The notes under the pieces are model-generated. The model saw only the letters and a list, made by a program, of their open reading frames with translations, was not told the DNA's origin and searched no databases. Position numbers and translations under genes: made by a program. From Streptomyces sp. NRRL F-6492 (GTDB lineage: Bacteria > Actinomycetota > Actinomycetes > Streptomycetales > Streptomycetaceae), in assembly GCF_001280125.1 (NCBI RefSeq), contig NZ_LGEG01000210.1:5470-69469 (forward strand): a stretch of 64,000 nucleotides of DNA. Direction: 5' to 3'. Each line of letters starts with the position of its first letter. The first letter of the stretch is position 1. This document shows positions 19,156 through 28,217 of the stretch, piece by piece.

Positions 19156-19232
19156 GTGTCCCTCTCCCTCTCTGGGTTTCTCGTTGAGATCGCGTGCGCC
19201 CGGTTCACGCGCACGTGGTTCGGTCGGTTCGG

Positions 19233-19267
19233 CCCGTGCCGTCGGTTCCGCCGGCGCCGGGCACGGG
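19233..19267 (-). terminator. hairpin between mycosin and esxB
   Basis: cccgtgcc at 19233-19240 pairs with ggcacggg at 19260-19267, directly after the mycosin stop. It could reduce read-through so that the WXG100 pair is set by its own promoter, or it could mark mRNA processing. Only eight pairs with a 19-base loop, so modest support. Confidence 0.4.
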
Positions 19268-20566
19268 TCAGGCGGTGCGCCGGCGGCGCACGATCAGGAA
19301 GCCCGCTCCGGCCACGACGGCCACGGCCGCGACGGCGCCGACGACGAGCCCCGTCCCTCCGCCGCCCGCCGCGCTCGCGCCGGAGCCTGCCACAGGAGCG
19401 TTGGAAGACGACTTGCCGTCGGGAGCTTGTGTCACGTCCGATGCGGACGGGGCCGCCGGGGAGCCGGTCGAGGACGGCGTGTCCGAGGGCGCCGACGCGC
19501 CCGACGACGGGGTCGACCCGGGCGCGCCGCCGCCGGTCCTCTTGTTGGTCAGGGGGCTGATGTTGGGGTCGCCCGGCTTGCCGAGGCCACGGCTGATGTG
19601 GGCGTTGGGCCGGACGATGCCGTGGCCGAGGTAGTTGCTGAGCGTCCCCGGCTTCCAGTCGTCGCCTCGCGCCGCGGACTCGAACATGACCCGGAGGACC
19701 TGGTTGGCGGTCCAGTCGGGGTGCGCGGACCAGATGAGGGCGGCGGTGGCGGAGGCGATGGCGGTGGCGTTGCTGGTGCCGCCCTCCGTGCAGTAACCCT
19801 CGAACTTCTCGTCGCACCAACCGGGGATGTCGCTGCCCGGCGCGGCGAGATCGATGTGCTCGCCGTGCTGCGAGTAGTCGGCCACGACGCCGTTCCGGTC
19901 GGTCGCCGCGACGGAGACCACATCGGGGAAGGCAGCCGGGTACTGCGGCTTGTTGCCCTTCTTGGCGTTGTTTCCGGATCCCGCGAAGATCAGCTTTCCC
20001 TTGGCGACGGCGTACTCGACAGCCTCTTTCTTGAAGGGGTTGGCGTAGTCGGAGGCCATGGAGATGTTGATGATCCGCACGTCGCTGTCGGCGGCGCGCT
20101 TGATCGCCTCCACCATGTCGAAGGCGTTGACGGCCTGTTCGTTCTGGAGGTCGGTGTCACTCACCCGGTAGGGGACCACCCTGGCATCCGGCGCCAGTCC
20201 CCTCACACCACCGTTCGCTCCGGAGCCGACGATCAACTCGGCCATGGACGTTCCGTGGCCGCTGTAGTCGTCCGTCTCGTCGCCCTTCGTCTCGGAGGCG
20301 TCCCAGCCCTTGAGCACCTTGCCCTCGAGCGAGGGGGTGTTCGGGTTGACCCCGCTGTCGATGACGGCGACCTTGATGCCCTTGCCGGTGGACTTCTTCC
20401 AGATCTCCTCGGCGTGCATGGCGTCCAGGTACCACTGCTGCGAACGGGCGTCGGCGGCGACCGCCGCCGGAGCGGCCCCGACGAGGGCCGCCGTCAGCGC
20501 CGTTGCCGCCGTGGCGCCGAGCAGCGCTCGCCGGAGCTTGCCGCTCCCGATCATTCCTGCCGTCAT
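19268..20566 (-). CDS. mycP: mycosin-type subtilisin protease, membrane anchored
   Basis: 432 residues. A Sec signal (ALLGATAATALTAALVGAA) is followed by an S8 domain with D70 (VIDSGV), H104 (SGHGTSMAE), oxyanion N199 (GSGNNA) and S265 (GGTSNATA). A Ser/Pro-rich linker (about 345-400) leads to a C-terminal membrane helix, GLVVGAVAAVAVVAGAGFLIV, and RRRR. This is the MycP plan: a periplasm-facing protease held at the ESX channel. The ATG at 20566 has GGAAG six bases upstream. It starts 26 bases after the PPE-like gene, in the same operon. Confidence 0.93.
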   Translation of the reverse strand: MTAGMIGSGKLRRALLGATAATALTAALVGAAPAAVAADARSQQWYLDAMHAEEIWKKSTGKGIKVAVIDSGVNPNTPSLEGKVLKGWDASETKGDETDDYSGHGTSMAELIVGSGANGGVRGLAPDARVVPYRVSDTDLQNEQAVNAFDMVEAIKRAADSDVRIINISMASDYANPFKKEAVEYAVAKGKLIFAGSGNNAKKGNKPQYPAAFPDVVSVAATDRNGVVADYSQHGEHIDLAAPGSDIPGWCDEKFEGYCTEGGTSNATAIASATAALIWSAHPDWTANQVLRVMFESAARGDDWKPGTLSNYLGHGIVRPNAHISRGLGKPGDPNISPLTNKRTGGGAPGSTPSSGASAPSDTPSSTGSPAAPSASDVTQAPDGKSSSNAPVAGSGASAAGGGGTGLVVGAVAAVAVVAGAGFLIVRRRRTA

Positions 20567-20592
20567 CCTGTACTTCCGAGCCTTCCGGGTGG

Positions 20593-22383
20593 TTAGCCGA
20601 TCACCGGCGGTACGGTGCCGTGCCGCCGGTTCGTCCAGGTCTCCTCGTCCTCCGTCAGGTAGTCGGGGCGCGAGGAGCCGTCGCGGTCCTGTTCGTCACG
20701 GGGCGGGCGCTGGTTGCCGCGTCCGCCGCCGACGGGCGTGCCGGCGCCGCGGGGGCTCCCGACGACGCCGTTGGCGCTGGGGGTGCCGCGGCCGGCGGGC
20801 CGTGCGGCCCCCTTGCCGTTGTTGGCGCCGACCACCCCTGACTGGCTGGGCCGTGCCGCGGCTGTACGACCCGCTGCCGGGCCGTCGGCGCCGACGACGG
20901 TGCCCTTGGGGATCCGCGACCCGACGCCTCCGGTGGAGGTGCGCTGCTGGGTGCCGCCGACGATGGGGTTGGACCGCCCGCCGCCCGCACGGCCGGTGGC
21001 GGACTGCCCCGGGCCGCCGGGGCGGCCGGCCTGGGGCGTGGCACGCCCGGCCTGGGCGGTCTGGCCGGTGGCCTGCGGTCCGCCCGCCCGTCCCATGGGA
21101 CCACCGGAGCGCCCCGCCGCCGGGGAGCTGGTCGGGTTGCCGGAACGGCCCGTGGCGGAAGAGTTCGTCGGTCCGCCGGAACGTCCCACGGCCGGAGAGC
21201 TCGTCGGCCCGCCCGCGCGGCCCACGGCGGAGGAGGTACCCGGTCCGCCCGAGCGCCCCACGGCCTGCGAGGTCCCCGGACCGCCCGAACGTCCCACGGC
21301 GGTCCGCCCGTTGCCGTACGGCCCGCCGGGCGTTCCGGTGATCCGGGGGCCTCCGGTACGCGGCGGGGTGCCGAGCGCGACCGGCGGAGGCAGCGTGGGG
21401 CCGGTCGGGTTCGGGGTGTTCGTGGGCGCGGTCGGCGTGGGCGCGGTGGTCGTGATCGTGGGCGCCGGAGGCGTGGCGACCGAGTCGATCCTGACCTTCG
21501 TGCCCGTCTGTTGCTCCCGGATCGGCTCGGAGCCGTCGAGTTCGTGCCCGGTGCGGGGCGCCGCCTGGGTGGCGCGGTCCTCACTGGCGCCGATGTGCCC
21601 GGGCGCCTCCCGCGACAGACCGCCGTCACGCGAGGTGCTTCCGTCACGCGAGGTGGCGGAACCGCCGCCGTTCCGGACCGAACCGGCCGGATCCGGCACC
21701 GCTGCCCCGTAGGCCTTCGGCGGCTTCGGCAGCGTCTGAGCCCCCAGGACGTTCTTGGAGACCGCGTAGAACGAGGCCAGGCGGTTCATCTGGTTGATGG
21801 CCTCCTGGCGGTCCTTCTCGACCTGGAGGGCCTTCTGGTAGTCCTTGTTGTCCTGGGTGCGTTCCGGGAGCGCGAACTCCTCGGGCTTCTTCTGGACGAG
21901 GCGGTTGTCGCGGGGCGGCTTGGCGTTGCGGACCGAGGCGAGGCCGGTGCTGGCCACCTTCATCTGGGCGCCGACCGCGTTGGCGACCTTGCCGATGCCC
22001 CAGGCGTAGGAGACGACCTCGGAGCCGTAGCGCTGGAACTCGGTGGCGGCGGCGCCCTTCCAGTCGACGCCGCGGACGAAGGTGTCCAGGTCCTTCGCCG
22101 CCTGGTTGAGGGCGGTCGTCGCCTTCTCCAGGGCCTCGCCGGCCTGTTCCAGGTCGGCCGGGTTCGCGCTGTCGAGGAGGTCGAGCATCGCGTTGAGCCG
22201 GTGGCCCTCGAACGACGTCTCGCCGAAGACGCTTCCCTTGGGCCCCAGGCCGAAGGGGAGGATCTCGTCCAGGTTCTCCAGGAGGTTCGTGGCCGCGTAC
22301 CGCTTGTGGATCTCGGTCGTGTCGTTCGCCTGCTGCTGTTCCTGAGGCGTCAGGTTCGGGTTCGGCTGCTTCTCGTCACTCAT
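20593..22383 (-). CDS. PPE-like WXG protein with Gly/Pro-rich repeat tail
   Basis: 596 residues. The N-terminal ~200 residues are helical and contain GVDWKGAAATEFQRYG (W-K-G) and a second helical pair, as in PPE and LXG-like ESX substrates. The rest is low-complexity: a Thr/Pro-rich stretch (TITTTAPTPTAPTNTPNP), then six approximate 12-residue units of the form AVGRSGGPGTSS, and a basic/acidic C-terminus. The ATG at 22383 has ggtga six bases upstream and follows the previous stop by six bases. A surface or secreted structural role is likely. Exact function unknown. Confidence 0.8.
   Translation of the reverse strand: MSDEKQPNPNLTPQEQQQANDTTEIHKRYAATNLLENLDEILPFGLGPKGSVFGETSFEGHRLNAMLDLLDSANPADLEQAGEALEKATTALNQAAKDLDTFVRGVDWKGAAATEFQRYGSEVVSYAWGIGKVANAVGAQMKVASTGLASVRNAKPPRDNRLVQKKPEEFALPERTQDNKDYQKALQVEKDRQEAINQMNRLASFYAVSKNVLGAQTLPKPPKAYGAAVPDPAGSVRNGGGSATSRDGSTSRDGGLSREAPGHIGASEDRATQAAPRTGHELDGSEPIREQQTGTKVRIDSVATPPAPTITTTAPTPTAPTNTPNPTGPTLPPPVALGTPPRTGGPRITGTPGGPYGNGRTAVGRSGGPGTSQAVGRSGGPGTSSAVGRAGGPTSSPAVGRSGGPTNSSATGRSGNPTSSPAAGRSGGPMGRAGGPQATGQTAQAGRATPQAGRPGGPGQSATGRAGGGRSNPIVGGTQQRTSTGGVGSRIPKGTVVGADGPAAGRTAAARPSQSGVVGANNGKGAARPAGRGTPSANGVVGSPRGAGTPVGGGRGNQRPPRDEQDRDGSSRPDYLTEDEETWTNRRHGTVPPVIG
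21100..21305 (-). repeat. 36-bp (12-residue) tandem repeats in the PPE-like gene
   Basis: About six copies of a 36-base unit encode variants of AVGRSGGPGTSS, AVGRAGGPTSSP and ATGRSGNPTSSP. The copies differ by point changes, so this is an old or selected array rather than a recent duplication. Copy number may vary between strains. Confidence 0.75.
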
Positions 22384-22389
22384 CGATCG

Positions 22390-22866
22390 TCACCCCAGGC
22401 CCTTCTCGCCGCTCTTGGTGTCCTCGCGCGGCTGGGCGGGCTGGGCGAGATCACCGTTCCGCGTCTCCTGCTCACGCTTGATCGCCTTCTCGCGCTCGTC
22501 CGCGAGGCGCGCCTGGATCCCGTGGAAACGCCGCCGCTGTTCGTCCTCCACGTTGTCGTAGCCGACGTCGGCCGCGTAGACCCCGATCTGCAGCAGCTCG
22601 ATCTGACCGCCGAGGGACTTCGACAGCGCCACGAGCGCCCCGTGGACCCGGTCGTACTCCGCGGAGAAGCCGTCCGCCTCCGTGAAGGGGATCCCGACAC
22701 CGAGGGACGCGCGCGTCATCCGGTTCCGGTTCAACCCGGCCGCGCCGCCCGCGCCGCTCGCCAACTCGGTGATGATCCCGTCGACCCGGTCACGGAACTT
22801 CTTCAGCTCGCCGACACCGCGCTCAAGGTCACTCGTCACCGTCGCCCCCGTCACCCGTCGCCTCAC
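22390..22866 (-). CDS. small helical ESX-associated protein
   Basis: 158 residues, no named family recognised. It is predicted largely α-helical (LERGVGELKKFRDRVDGIIT, then DRVHGALVALSKSLGGQIE) with a charged tail, consistent with a WXG100-like partner of the PPE-like protein that starts six bases downstream. The GTG at 22866 is taken as start with GGGGAGGA about eleven bases before it. Internal GTGs at 22854 and 22839 are alternatives. First gene of the minus-strand operon that runs through the mycosin to the WXG100 pair. Confidence 0.75.
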   Translation of the reverse strand: MRRRVTGATVTSDLERGVGELKKFRDRVDGIITELASGAGGAAGLNRNRMTRASLGVGIPFTEADGFSAEYDRVHGALVALSKSLGGQIELLQIGVYAADVGYDNVEDEQRRRFHGIQARLADEREKAIKREQETRNGDLAQPAQPREDTKSGEKGLG

Positions 22867-22949
22867 ACACGAGCCATTCCTCCCCGTTTACTCCTACTGC
22901 CCCACATTGCGATCGTGACGACTCGTCATCCGCCGATCGCGCACGTACC

Positions 22950-22978
22950 ACTGTAATGACTGGGACCGACAGTCCCAA
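22950..22978 (-). promoter_or_regulatory. candidate promoter with overlapping palindrome, upstream of the PPE-like operon
   Basis: On the minus strand TTGGGA (22973-22978) and TACAGT (22950-22955) are separated by 17 bases, a good fit to the vegetative -35/-10 pattern. tgggac-N5-gtccca at 22961-22977 is an inverted repeat overlapping the -35 and spacer, as expected of an operator. It lies 84 bases before the start at 22866. Confidence 0.5.
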
Positions 22979-23040
22979 GTGACTTGTGCCGCACAAGACT
23001 TCTTCCAAACGACGCTATCAGCCGTGTGCGGCTGCAACCC

Positions 23041-24303
23041 TCACCGGGCGGCTCCCCGCACCGTTCTGCGCCGGTGGTCCCGCAGTGCCACCGCCGTGCC
23101 GGCGATCGCCGCCACCAGGACGCCGCCGCCGACCACCACGTAGGTCGCCAGGCGGGACGCGCGCTGTTCCGGGGTCTCCCCCAGGTGGAGCGCCGCCGGG
23201 GTCGGGGCCTCGGCGCGGGTCACCCCCTCGTGGGCCACGGGCTTCTCGATGGGCTTGTCGTCCTCGGTGAGGGCCCTGACCGGGTCGACCACGCCCCAGC
23301 CGACCAGGCGGTCGTGGCCCGCGACCGAGCGTTCGGCGGTCTGCTGGATCTGGGCGACGATCTGCTTCTGCGTCCAGCGGGGGTGCTCGGCCTTGATGAG
23401 GGCGGCCAGACCGGCGACGTACGGCGCGGAGAAGCTGGTGCCGTTGTCGGCGCAGTGGCCGCCGAGCGGCACCGTGGAGACCATGTCGACGCCGGGCGCG
23501 GCCACGCCGACGAAGTCGCCGGACTGGGAGAACTGCGCGCGTTCGTTGTTGCGGTCCGAGGCGGCGACGGCGAGGACGCCTTCGTACGAGGCCGGGTACG
23601 TGCGCTTGACGTTGCCGCCCAGGCCGTCGTTGCCCGCCGACGCGACGACCACGATCTCCCGCTCCAGCGCCTCCTTGACGGCCCGTTCGAGGAGTTCGGT
23701 GGGCTTCACGGCGTCGGCCGTGTCCTGGGAGATGTTGATCACGTCGGCCTTCTTGGCGATGGCGTGCCGGATCGCCGTCGCGAGCGTCTCCGCGGTGCCG
23801 TGGCCGTCGGCGTCGTTCTGCTGGACGGGGATGATCGTGGCGTCCGGCGCCAGGCCGACGAATCCGGTGCCCTTGGCGGGGCGGGCGGCGATGATGCCGG
23901 CCACCTTGGTGCCGTGGCCCACGGTGTCCGTGGTGCCGTTCTCGTTGCCCCGCTTCAGCTTGTACCCGTTGGCGTCCTTGGCGTCCTTGGGGATGAGGTT
24001 GATCCCGCTCTTGACGTCCACGGCCTTGGCCAGCTGCGGGTTCTTCACGTCGACGCCCGTGTCGATGACCGCGACCCGGACGCCCTTGCCGGTGGACCTC
24101 GACCACAGTTCGTCCAGCAGGACGCGCTGGAGCGACCAGGGGCGGCCCTCGTACGTCTTGCCCGGGTAGGTGCACTGGGAGCCGTCGTCCGCCGCCGCCG
24201 TGGAGAGCGGCGGGCCGAGGGCGCAGAGCGCCGTCGCGGCCGCGACGGCGAGGACGCGCCGGGCGGGTCCGGAGAGCCGGTGCACCGGCGTCCCGGTCCT
24301 CAC
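23041..24303 (-). CDS. mycP: second mycosin-type subtilisin protease
   Basis: 420 residues. The GTG start at 24303 overlaps the eccB stop (GTGA). A signal peptide (RVLAVAAATALCALGPPL) is followed by an S8 domain with D81 (VIDTGVD), H130 (VGHGTKVAG), N225 (SAGNDG) and S290 (NGTSFSAPY). The C-terminal helix YVVVGGGVLVAAIAGTAVAL anchors it facing outward. C44 (GSQCTYPG) and C284 (GGHCADN) are positioned for a disulfide. Coupled to eccB, it is the more likely structural MycP of the channel. The copy at 19268 belongs to the substrate operon. Confidence 0.93.
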   Translation of the reverse strand: MRTGTPVHRLSGPARRVLAVAAATALCALGPPLSTAAADDGSQCTYPGKTYEGRPWSLQRVLLDELWSRSTGKGVRVAVIDTGVDVKNPQLAKAVDVKSGINLIPKDAKDANGYKLKRGNENGTTDTVGHGTKVAGIIAARPAKGTGFVGLAPDATIIPVQQNDADGHGTAETLATAIRHAIAKKADVINISQDTADAVKPTELLERAVKEALEREIVVVASAGNDGLGGNVKRTYPASYEGVLAVAASDRNNERAQFSQSGDFVGVAAPGVDMVSTVPLGGHCADNGTSFSAPYVAGLAALIKAEHPRWTQKQIVAQIQQTAERSVAGHDRLVGWGVVDPVRALTEDDKPIEKPVAHEGVTRAEAPTPAALHLGETPEQRASRLATYVVVGGGVLVAAIAGTAVALRDHRRRTVRGAAR

Positions 24304-25823
24304 GAGCCCTGCGGCTGACGTGCGCCGCCCGTGGACAGGCGGGGGCCGGTGGGCAGGAACGTCGACCACTCGGCGGGTACGGGAAGCGGCTCGACGTTCT
24401 TGTAGCCGAGGCGGTTCTGGGCCTGCTGGGCCTCCGCCTGCCGGGCCTGCTTCTCCTCGTCCGAGCCGGACGAGCCGATCCCGGAGTCGTCGGTGGCGCT
24501 GTCGCCGTTGGACTGCATCGCGTAGCGCAGGCCGGTGTCGGTGACGAGGAACAGGAAGCCGCTGGACGTGGTGGAGCCCTTGAACTGCCGGAACAGCTGG
24601 CCCGATCCGGGGGTGACGTACGCGCTGCTGGAACCGGTCGGCAGGGCGGCGGGGAAGTCCTTCCCCGCCCAGGTGCTCAGCGTGGTCGCCCCGTTGTCGG
24701 CGTCGACCCCGCGCAGCACGTTGCACACGGTGTTCCGGCTGCCTTCGGTGGTCTTCGCCTCGTTGACGGGCTCCGGGACGGCCTCGGGCCACTTCTTGTC
24801 CCGGCCGAAGGCGCGCCCCGGCCGGAAGGCGCCGCCGCTGACCGAGGTCGCCTGGCCCGCCTGGCCGAGTTCGACCAGCTGCCGGCTGTTGAGCAGCAGC
24901 TTGGCCGTGAAGTCCGAGACGGGGGCCACCGTGCCCCGGAGCACGACGTACATCTGCTTCCGGGTGCCGTCCGTCGCGGACAGCACCGTCCCGATCCGGT
25001 CGGCCCCGGACGGGAGGTCGGCGATCCCGGCGGGGTCGCCGACCCGGCCCGGGACGGTCGGGAAGGAGATGGCGTCGCCCTTGTGGAGGGTGTTCAGCCA
25101 CGCCTCCGAGACCCGCTGGGCGGCGCGGCCCTGGCCGACGAGCTGGCGCAGGAGCAGCTCGTCCTTCTCCACGGGGTACGCGGTCCCCCTGGCGTCCACC
25201 ACGTAGCGCTTGCGGTCGGTGCCCTCGACGTATAGCAGCTGGCCGCCGGTCAGCCGCTCCGCGCCGTCCGTCCTCCCCTCCTCGCGCGCGGCGAGGACGA
25301 ACGCCGCCTTCTGTATCGCCCGGCCGCCCTCGCCGGGACGCTCGCAGACGGCCCAGCGCTTGGCGGCGCCGGCCTCCTTGTCGCCGGGGAGGCGGTCGGG
25401 GGCGTAGGGGATGCCGAGGGTGGCGCCGTGCGGGATCTCGCCGTTGTCGAGCACGGACTCGTCGACGCTGATGACCTTGCCCTTGTCGGGGTCGAGGAGC
25501 AGCTTGGCCGACGACATGTTGAGGACGGGGTGGAGCTGCGTCTTGTCACCGGTCTTGAGCACGACGTAGCGGGTGGTCGACTTGCTCGCGATGATGACGT
25601 TCTCGCCGGGCTTGTCCCAGTTCTTGGGGGCGACGGGCTTGAACATGCCCCAGGCTCCGAAGACCGCGAGGACCACCGCGCCGACGATGGCTCCCGGCAC
25701 CACCGCGCGCAGGGGGCGGGGCGCGCCTTCCTCCGAACCCGTCGCGTTCGGTTGCACGAACTGTGCGATCAGCCTCCGCTTCGCGAAGGTGTAGGCGTTC
25801 AGTTCGTCCCGACGTGATGCCAT
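24300..25823 (-). CDS. eccB: type VII secretion protein EccB
   Basis: 507 residues. The ATG at 25823 gives MASRRDELNAYTFAKRRL, the standard EccB N-terminus; the open frame above it is not homologous. One membrane helix (VVPGAIVGAVVLAVFGAWGM, about residues 41-60) is followed by a large extracytoplasmic R1-R4 domain containing C-x-x-V-type pairs (RWAVCERPGE and RNTVCNVLRG, a likely disulfide). EccB caps the ESX pore on the outer side. The C-terminus has a Ser/Asp/Glu-rich segment then PVPAEWSTFLPTGPRL, usual for the family. Coupled to the downstream mycosin. Confidence 0.94.
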   Translation of the reverse strand: MASRRDELNAYTFAKRRLIAQFVQPNATGSEEGAPRPLRAVVPGAIVGAVVLAVFGAWGMFKPVAPKNWDKPGENVIIASKSTTRYVVLKTGDKTQLHPVLNMSSAKLLLDPDKGKVISVDESVLDNGEIPHGATLGIPYAPDRLPGDKEAGAAKRWAVCERPGEGGRAIQKAAFVLAAREEGRTDGAERLTGGQLLYVEGTDRKRYVVDARGTAYPVEKDELLLRQLVGQGRAAQRVSEAWLNTLHKGDAISFPTVPGRVGDPAGIADLPSGADRIGTVLSATDGTRKQMYVVLRGTVAPVSDFTAKLLLNSRQLVELGQAGQATSVSGGAFRPGRAFGRDKKWPEAVPEPVNEAKTTEGSRNTVCNVLRGVDADNGATTLSTWAGKDFPAALPTGSSSAYVTPGSGQLFRQFKGSTTSSGFLFLVTDTGLRYAMQSNGDSATDDSGIGSSGSDEEKQARQAEAQQAQNRLGYKNVEPLPVPAEWSTFLPTGPRLSTGGARQPQGS

Positions 25824-25999
25824 CTGTTCGCTTGTCCCTCTCCCCGATGGGCGACCAGGGTCCCACAACCCGTGGGCCCGGTCAGCCGTCCCGCCGCCCC
25901 CTACTATGCCTGTCGGCGCTTGCGTCCCACTGCTCAGGTAGGGTGATCGCCCAGTCAACGCCCATGGGAATTCGGCTATTACGGACACGAGGGGGCAAC

Positions 26000-27352
26000 G
26001 TGGCGACGGGTACGGCGACGCGTGCACAGCACGGGCAGGCCGGCGACCCGGCACCCGGAACTTCCCGACGGCAACGCAGCAATGACCGCGGCGACGTTCG
26101 AACGACGGCCGCTCCGCCGGATGTCCCCGCGACCACCACCCCGCGTCCGCTGTCGCGCGCCGCCCGGGTGGGTCCGTTCCAGCTGCGGCAGCTCGTCCTG
26201 GTGGAGTCGGCGCTGGCCCTCGTCGCGGTCGGTCTGGTGATGGGCGGCCTCTGGCTCGTGCCCACCTGCGTCGTCGCCGGCGTCCTGGTCCTGCTGGCCG
26301 TGATACGCCGCCGCGGACAGGCCGTACAGGACTGGCTGGGGAGCGTGCTCGCGCTCCGCGCGCGCCGGAGCGCCGCCGCCCCCGCCGCGGCCGACGCGGA
26401 CCCCTCCCTCGCCCCGGTGGGCGAGAACGTGCCGGGCTTCCGCGCCTCGCCCTACGTCGACCGCAACCACCGCACCGTCGGCATGCTGGGCGACGGCACC
26501 TTCCTGACCGCCGTGCTGCGCGTCGAGGCGAGCGGCTCGGCGCTGCGTCCGGTCTTCGGCGCGCGCGCCTTCCCCCTCTCCGTGCTGGGCGGCGCCCTGG
26601 AGGTCGACGACATCGTCGTGGAGTCGGTGCAGCTGGTGCAGCAGGTGCGCCCGGCCCCGGCCCTCCACCTCCCCCAGCAGGCCGTGGCCCGGCTCTCCTA
26701 CGCCCCGCTCCAGGAGCGGACCGGCGCCCCCGCGCTGCGGCTGACCTGGGTGGCCGTGAAGCTGGACCCCGAACTCTGCCGGGAGGCCGTGGAGGCCCGC
26801 GGCGGCGGCCTCGAAGGCGCGCAGCGCTGTCTGGTGCGGATCGCCGACCACCTGGCCAGCCGCATCACGGGGGCGGGTTTCCAGGCCACCGTGATGGACC
26901 AGGAGGAACTCAACTCCACCATCGCCACGGCCGTCTGCACCAATCCGCGCGCCGCCGCCCGCGCGGGCCGGCCCGACGCCGCGCCGCAGCGGCGGACGGC
27001 CGAGACCTCCCGGGTCTGGCGGTGCGACGACCGCTGGCACACCACGTACGCGATCGGCCGCTGGCCCGAGCTCGGGCGGGGGGCGACGCCGCTGCCCCGG
27101 CTGGTCTCGCTGCTCACCTCCGTGCCCGCGTACGCCACGACGCTCAGCCTCACCGTCCGGCGCGGGACGCGCCAGGGAGCCATGGACCTCGACGGCCACG
27201 TGCGGGTCACCGGTGGCTCCGACAACGAACTGGTCCGCGTGCGGCGGACCCTGGAGCAGGCGGCGCGCGCCGCGAAGGTCGGCCTGCTGCGCCTGGACCG
27301 CGAACAGCTGCCGGGCGTACTGGCGACGATGCCGCTGGGAGGCGCCCGATGA
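26000..27352 (+). CDS. eccE: type VII secretion protein EccE
   Basis: 450 residues from the GTG at 26000 (gaggggg upstream). About 70 basic, disordered residues precede two membrane helices (VESALALVAVGLVMGGLW and LVPTCVVAGVLVLLAV). A cytoplasmic domain follows with SPYVDRNHRTVGMLGDGTF and the motif DDRWHTTYAIGRWPE. The arrangement matches EccE, the peripheral subunit of the ESX membrane complex. The stop overlaps the ATG of the next gene. It diverges from eccB across 176 bases. Confidence 0.88.
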   Translation: MATGTATRAQHGQAGDPAPGTSRRQRSNDRGDVRTTAAPPDVPATTTPRPLSRAARVGPFQLRQLVLVESALALVAVGLVMGGLWLVPTCVVAGVLVLLAVIRRRGQAVQDWLGSVLALRARRSAAAPAAADADPSLAPVGENVPGFRASPYVDRNHRTVGMLGDGTFLTAVLRVEASGSALRPVFGARAFPLSVLGGALEVDDIVVESVQLVQQVRPAPALHLPQQAVARLSYAPLQERTGAPALRLTWVAVKLDPELCREAVEARGGGLEGAQRCLVRIADHLASRITGAGFQATVMDQEELNSTIATAVCTNPRAAARAGRPDAAPQRRTAETSRVWRCDDRWHTTYAIGRWPELGRGATPLPRLVSLLTSVPAYATTLSLTVRRGTRQGAMDLDGHVRVTGGSDNELVRVRRTLEQAARAAKVGLLRLDREQLPGVLATMPLGGAR

Positions 27353-28068
27353 TCGGACGTGGTCGCAAGCAGGGCCGACCGCGCGGCCTGGTCGGCCCGC
27401 GGCACGCGGGGCACACCCTGCCCGCGGACCACCTCTCCGCCCTGTCCCTGCCCGTGGGCGACGACGGCGTGGTCATCGGCGAGGACGCCGAGGGGCGGTC
27501 GCAGCTGGTGGGGTTCCACCGCTCGACGCCGTACGACGTGCTGCTCGTCGGCGGCCTGTGGACGGCGCAGGTGCTGGCGCTGCGCGCGGCCGGCACCGGG
27601 GCGCGGGTGGTGGTGGAGACCGGGCGCCCGCACGGATGGGTCGGCCTGGCGCAGGCGGCCGGGGCGGGCCTGGAGTGCATCACGCTCCACGACGTGGGGC
27701 GGGTGCCCCCGCTGGGCGCGACCGTCGGCAGCCCCGCCGTGGTGGTGCGCGACTGCGGCATGCGGCCGCCGCGCGGACGTGTCGTCTCCTCCCCCTGGCA
27801 GTCGGTGCTGACCCTCCTCCCCTATCTCAGCCCGGTGGCGCCGCGCCTCATGCGGTCCGCGACGCTCGTGGGCGTCCAGCGGGTCTCCCCCCAGGAGGCG
27901 GAGCAGATCGGGGGCATCCTGGGACTGACGCGGGGCGAGGTCGAGGCGCTGCCGACGCTGGCGGACGGGGTCACGCTCTGGTCCTCCGGCGGGGAGCGGC
28001 AGTGGGTCATGACGAGCCCCACGGACGCGGAGGCGGGCCTGCTCGGCACGGCCCGCCGGATGGACTGA
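27349..28068 (+). CDS. ESX-locus protein of unknown function, coupled to eccE
   Basis: 239 residues. The ATG overlaps the eccE stop (ATGA), so the two are translationally coupled. The sequence alternates β-strands and helices (DVLLVGGLWTAQVLALRAAG, GARVVVETGRPHGW, PAVVVRDCGMRP) in a Rossmann-like pattern without a P-loop. A LSPVAPRLMRSATLVGVQRV segment is followed by a short helical region. Homologues are expected beside eccE in Streptomyces ESX loci, but no function is known to me. Confidence 0.8.
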   Translation: MIGRGRKQGRPRGLVGPRHAGHTLPADHLSALSLPVGDDGVVIGEDAEGRSQLVGFHRSTPYDVLLVGGLWTAQVLALRAAGTGARVVVETGRPHGWVGLAQAAGAGLECITLHDVGRVPPLGATVGSPAVVVRDCGMRPPRGRVVSSPWQSVLTLLPYLSPVAPRLMRSATLVGVQRVSPQEAEQIGGILGLTRGEVEALPTLADGVTLWSSGGERQWVMTSPTDAEAGLLGTARRMD

Positions 28069-28217
28069 GCCACCACCGGGTGAGCGGGCGGCCGAACCGC
28101 CCCCGCCCGGAACCCGGGCTGCCTACTATGGCCCCGGTGACCGCCGGGCCACGGCGAACGGCCCGGCACCGTGCGAGACGTGGGCCGTTCGGCCGGCCGT
28201 GAGCGAAAGGAATCCCC

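Noticed and set aside
18411..20596. Plus-strand frames opposite the WXG100 and mycosin genes
   Set aside because: Reverse-strand shadows; the minus-strand proteins have intact motifs and ribosome-binding sites.
21100..21305. CRISPR-like array in the PPE-like gene
   Set aside because: Repeats are contiguous, degenerate and in frame with a protein repeat; no unique spacers.
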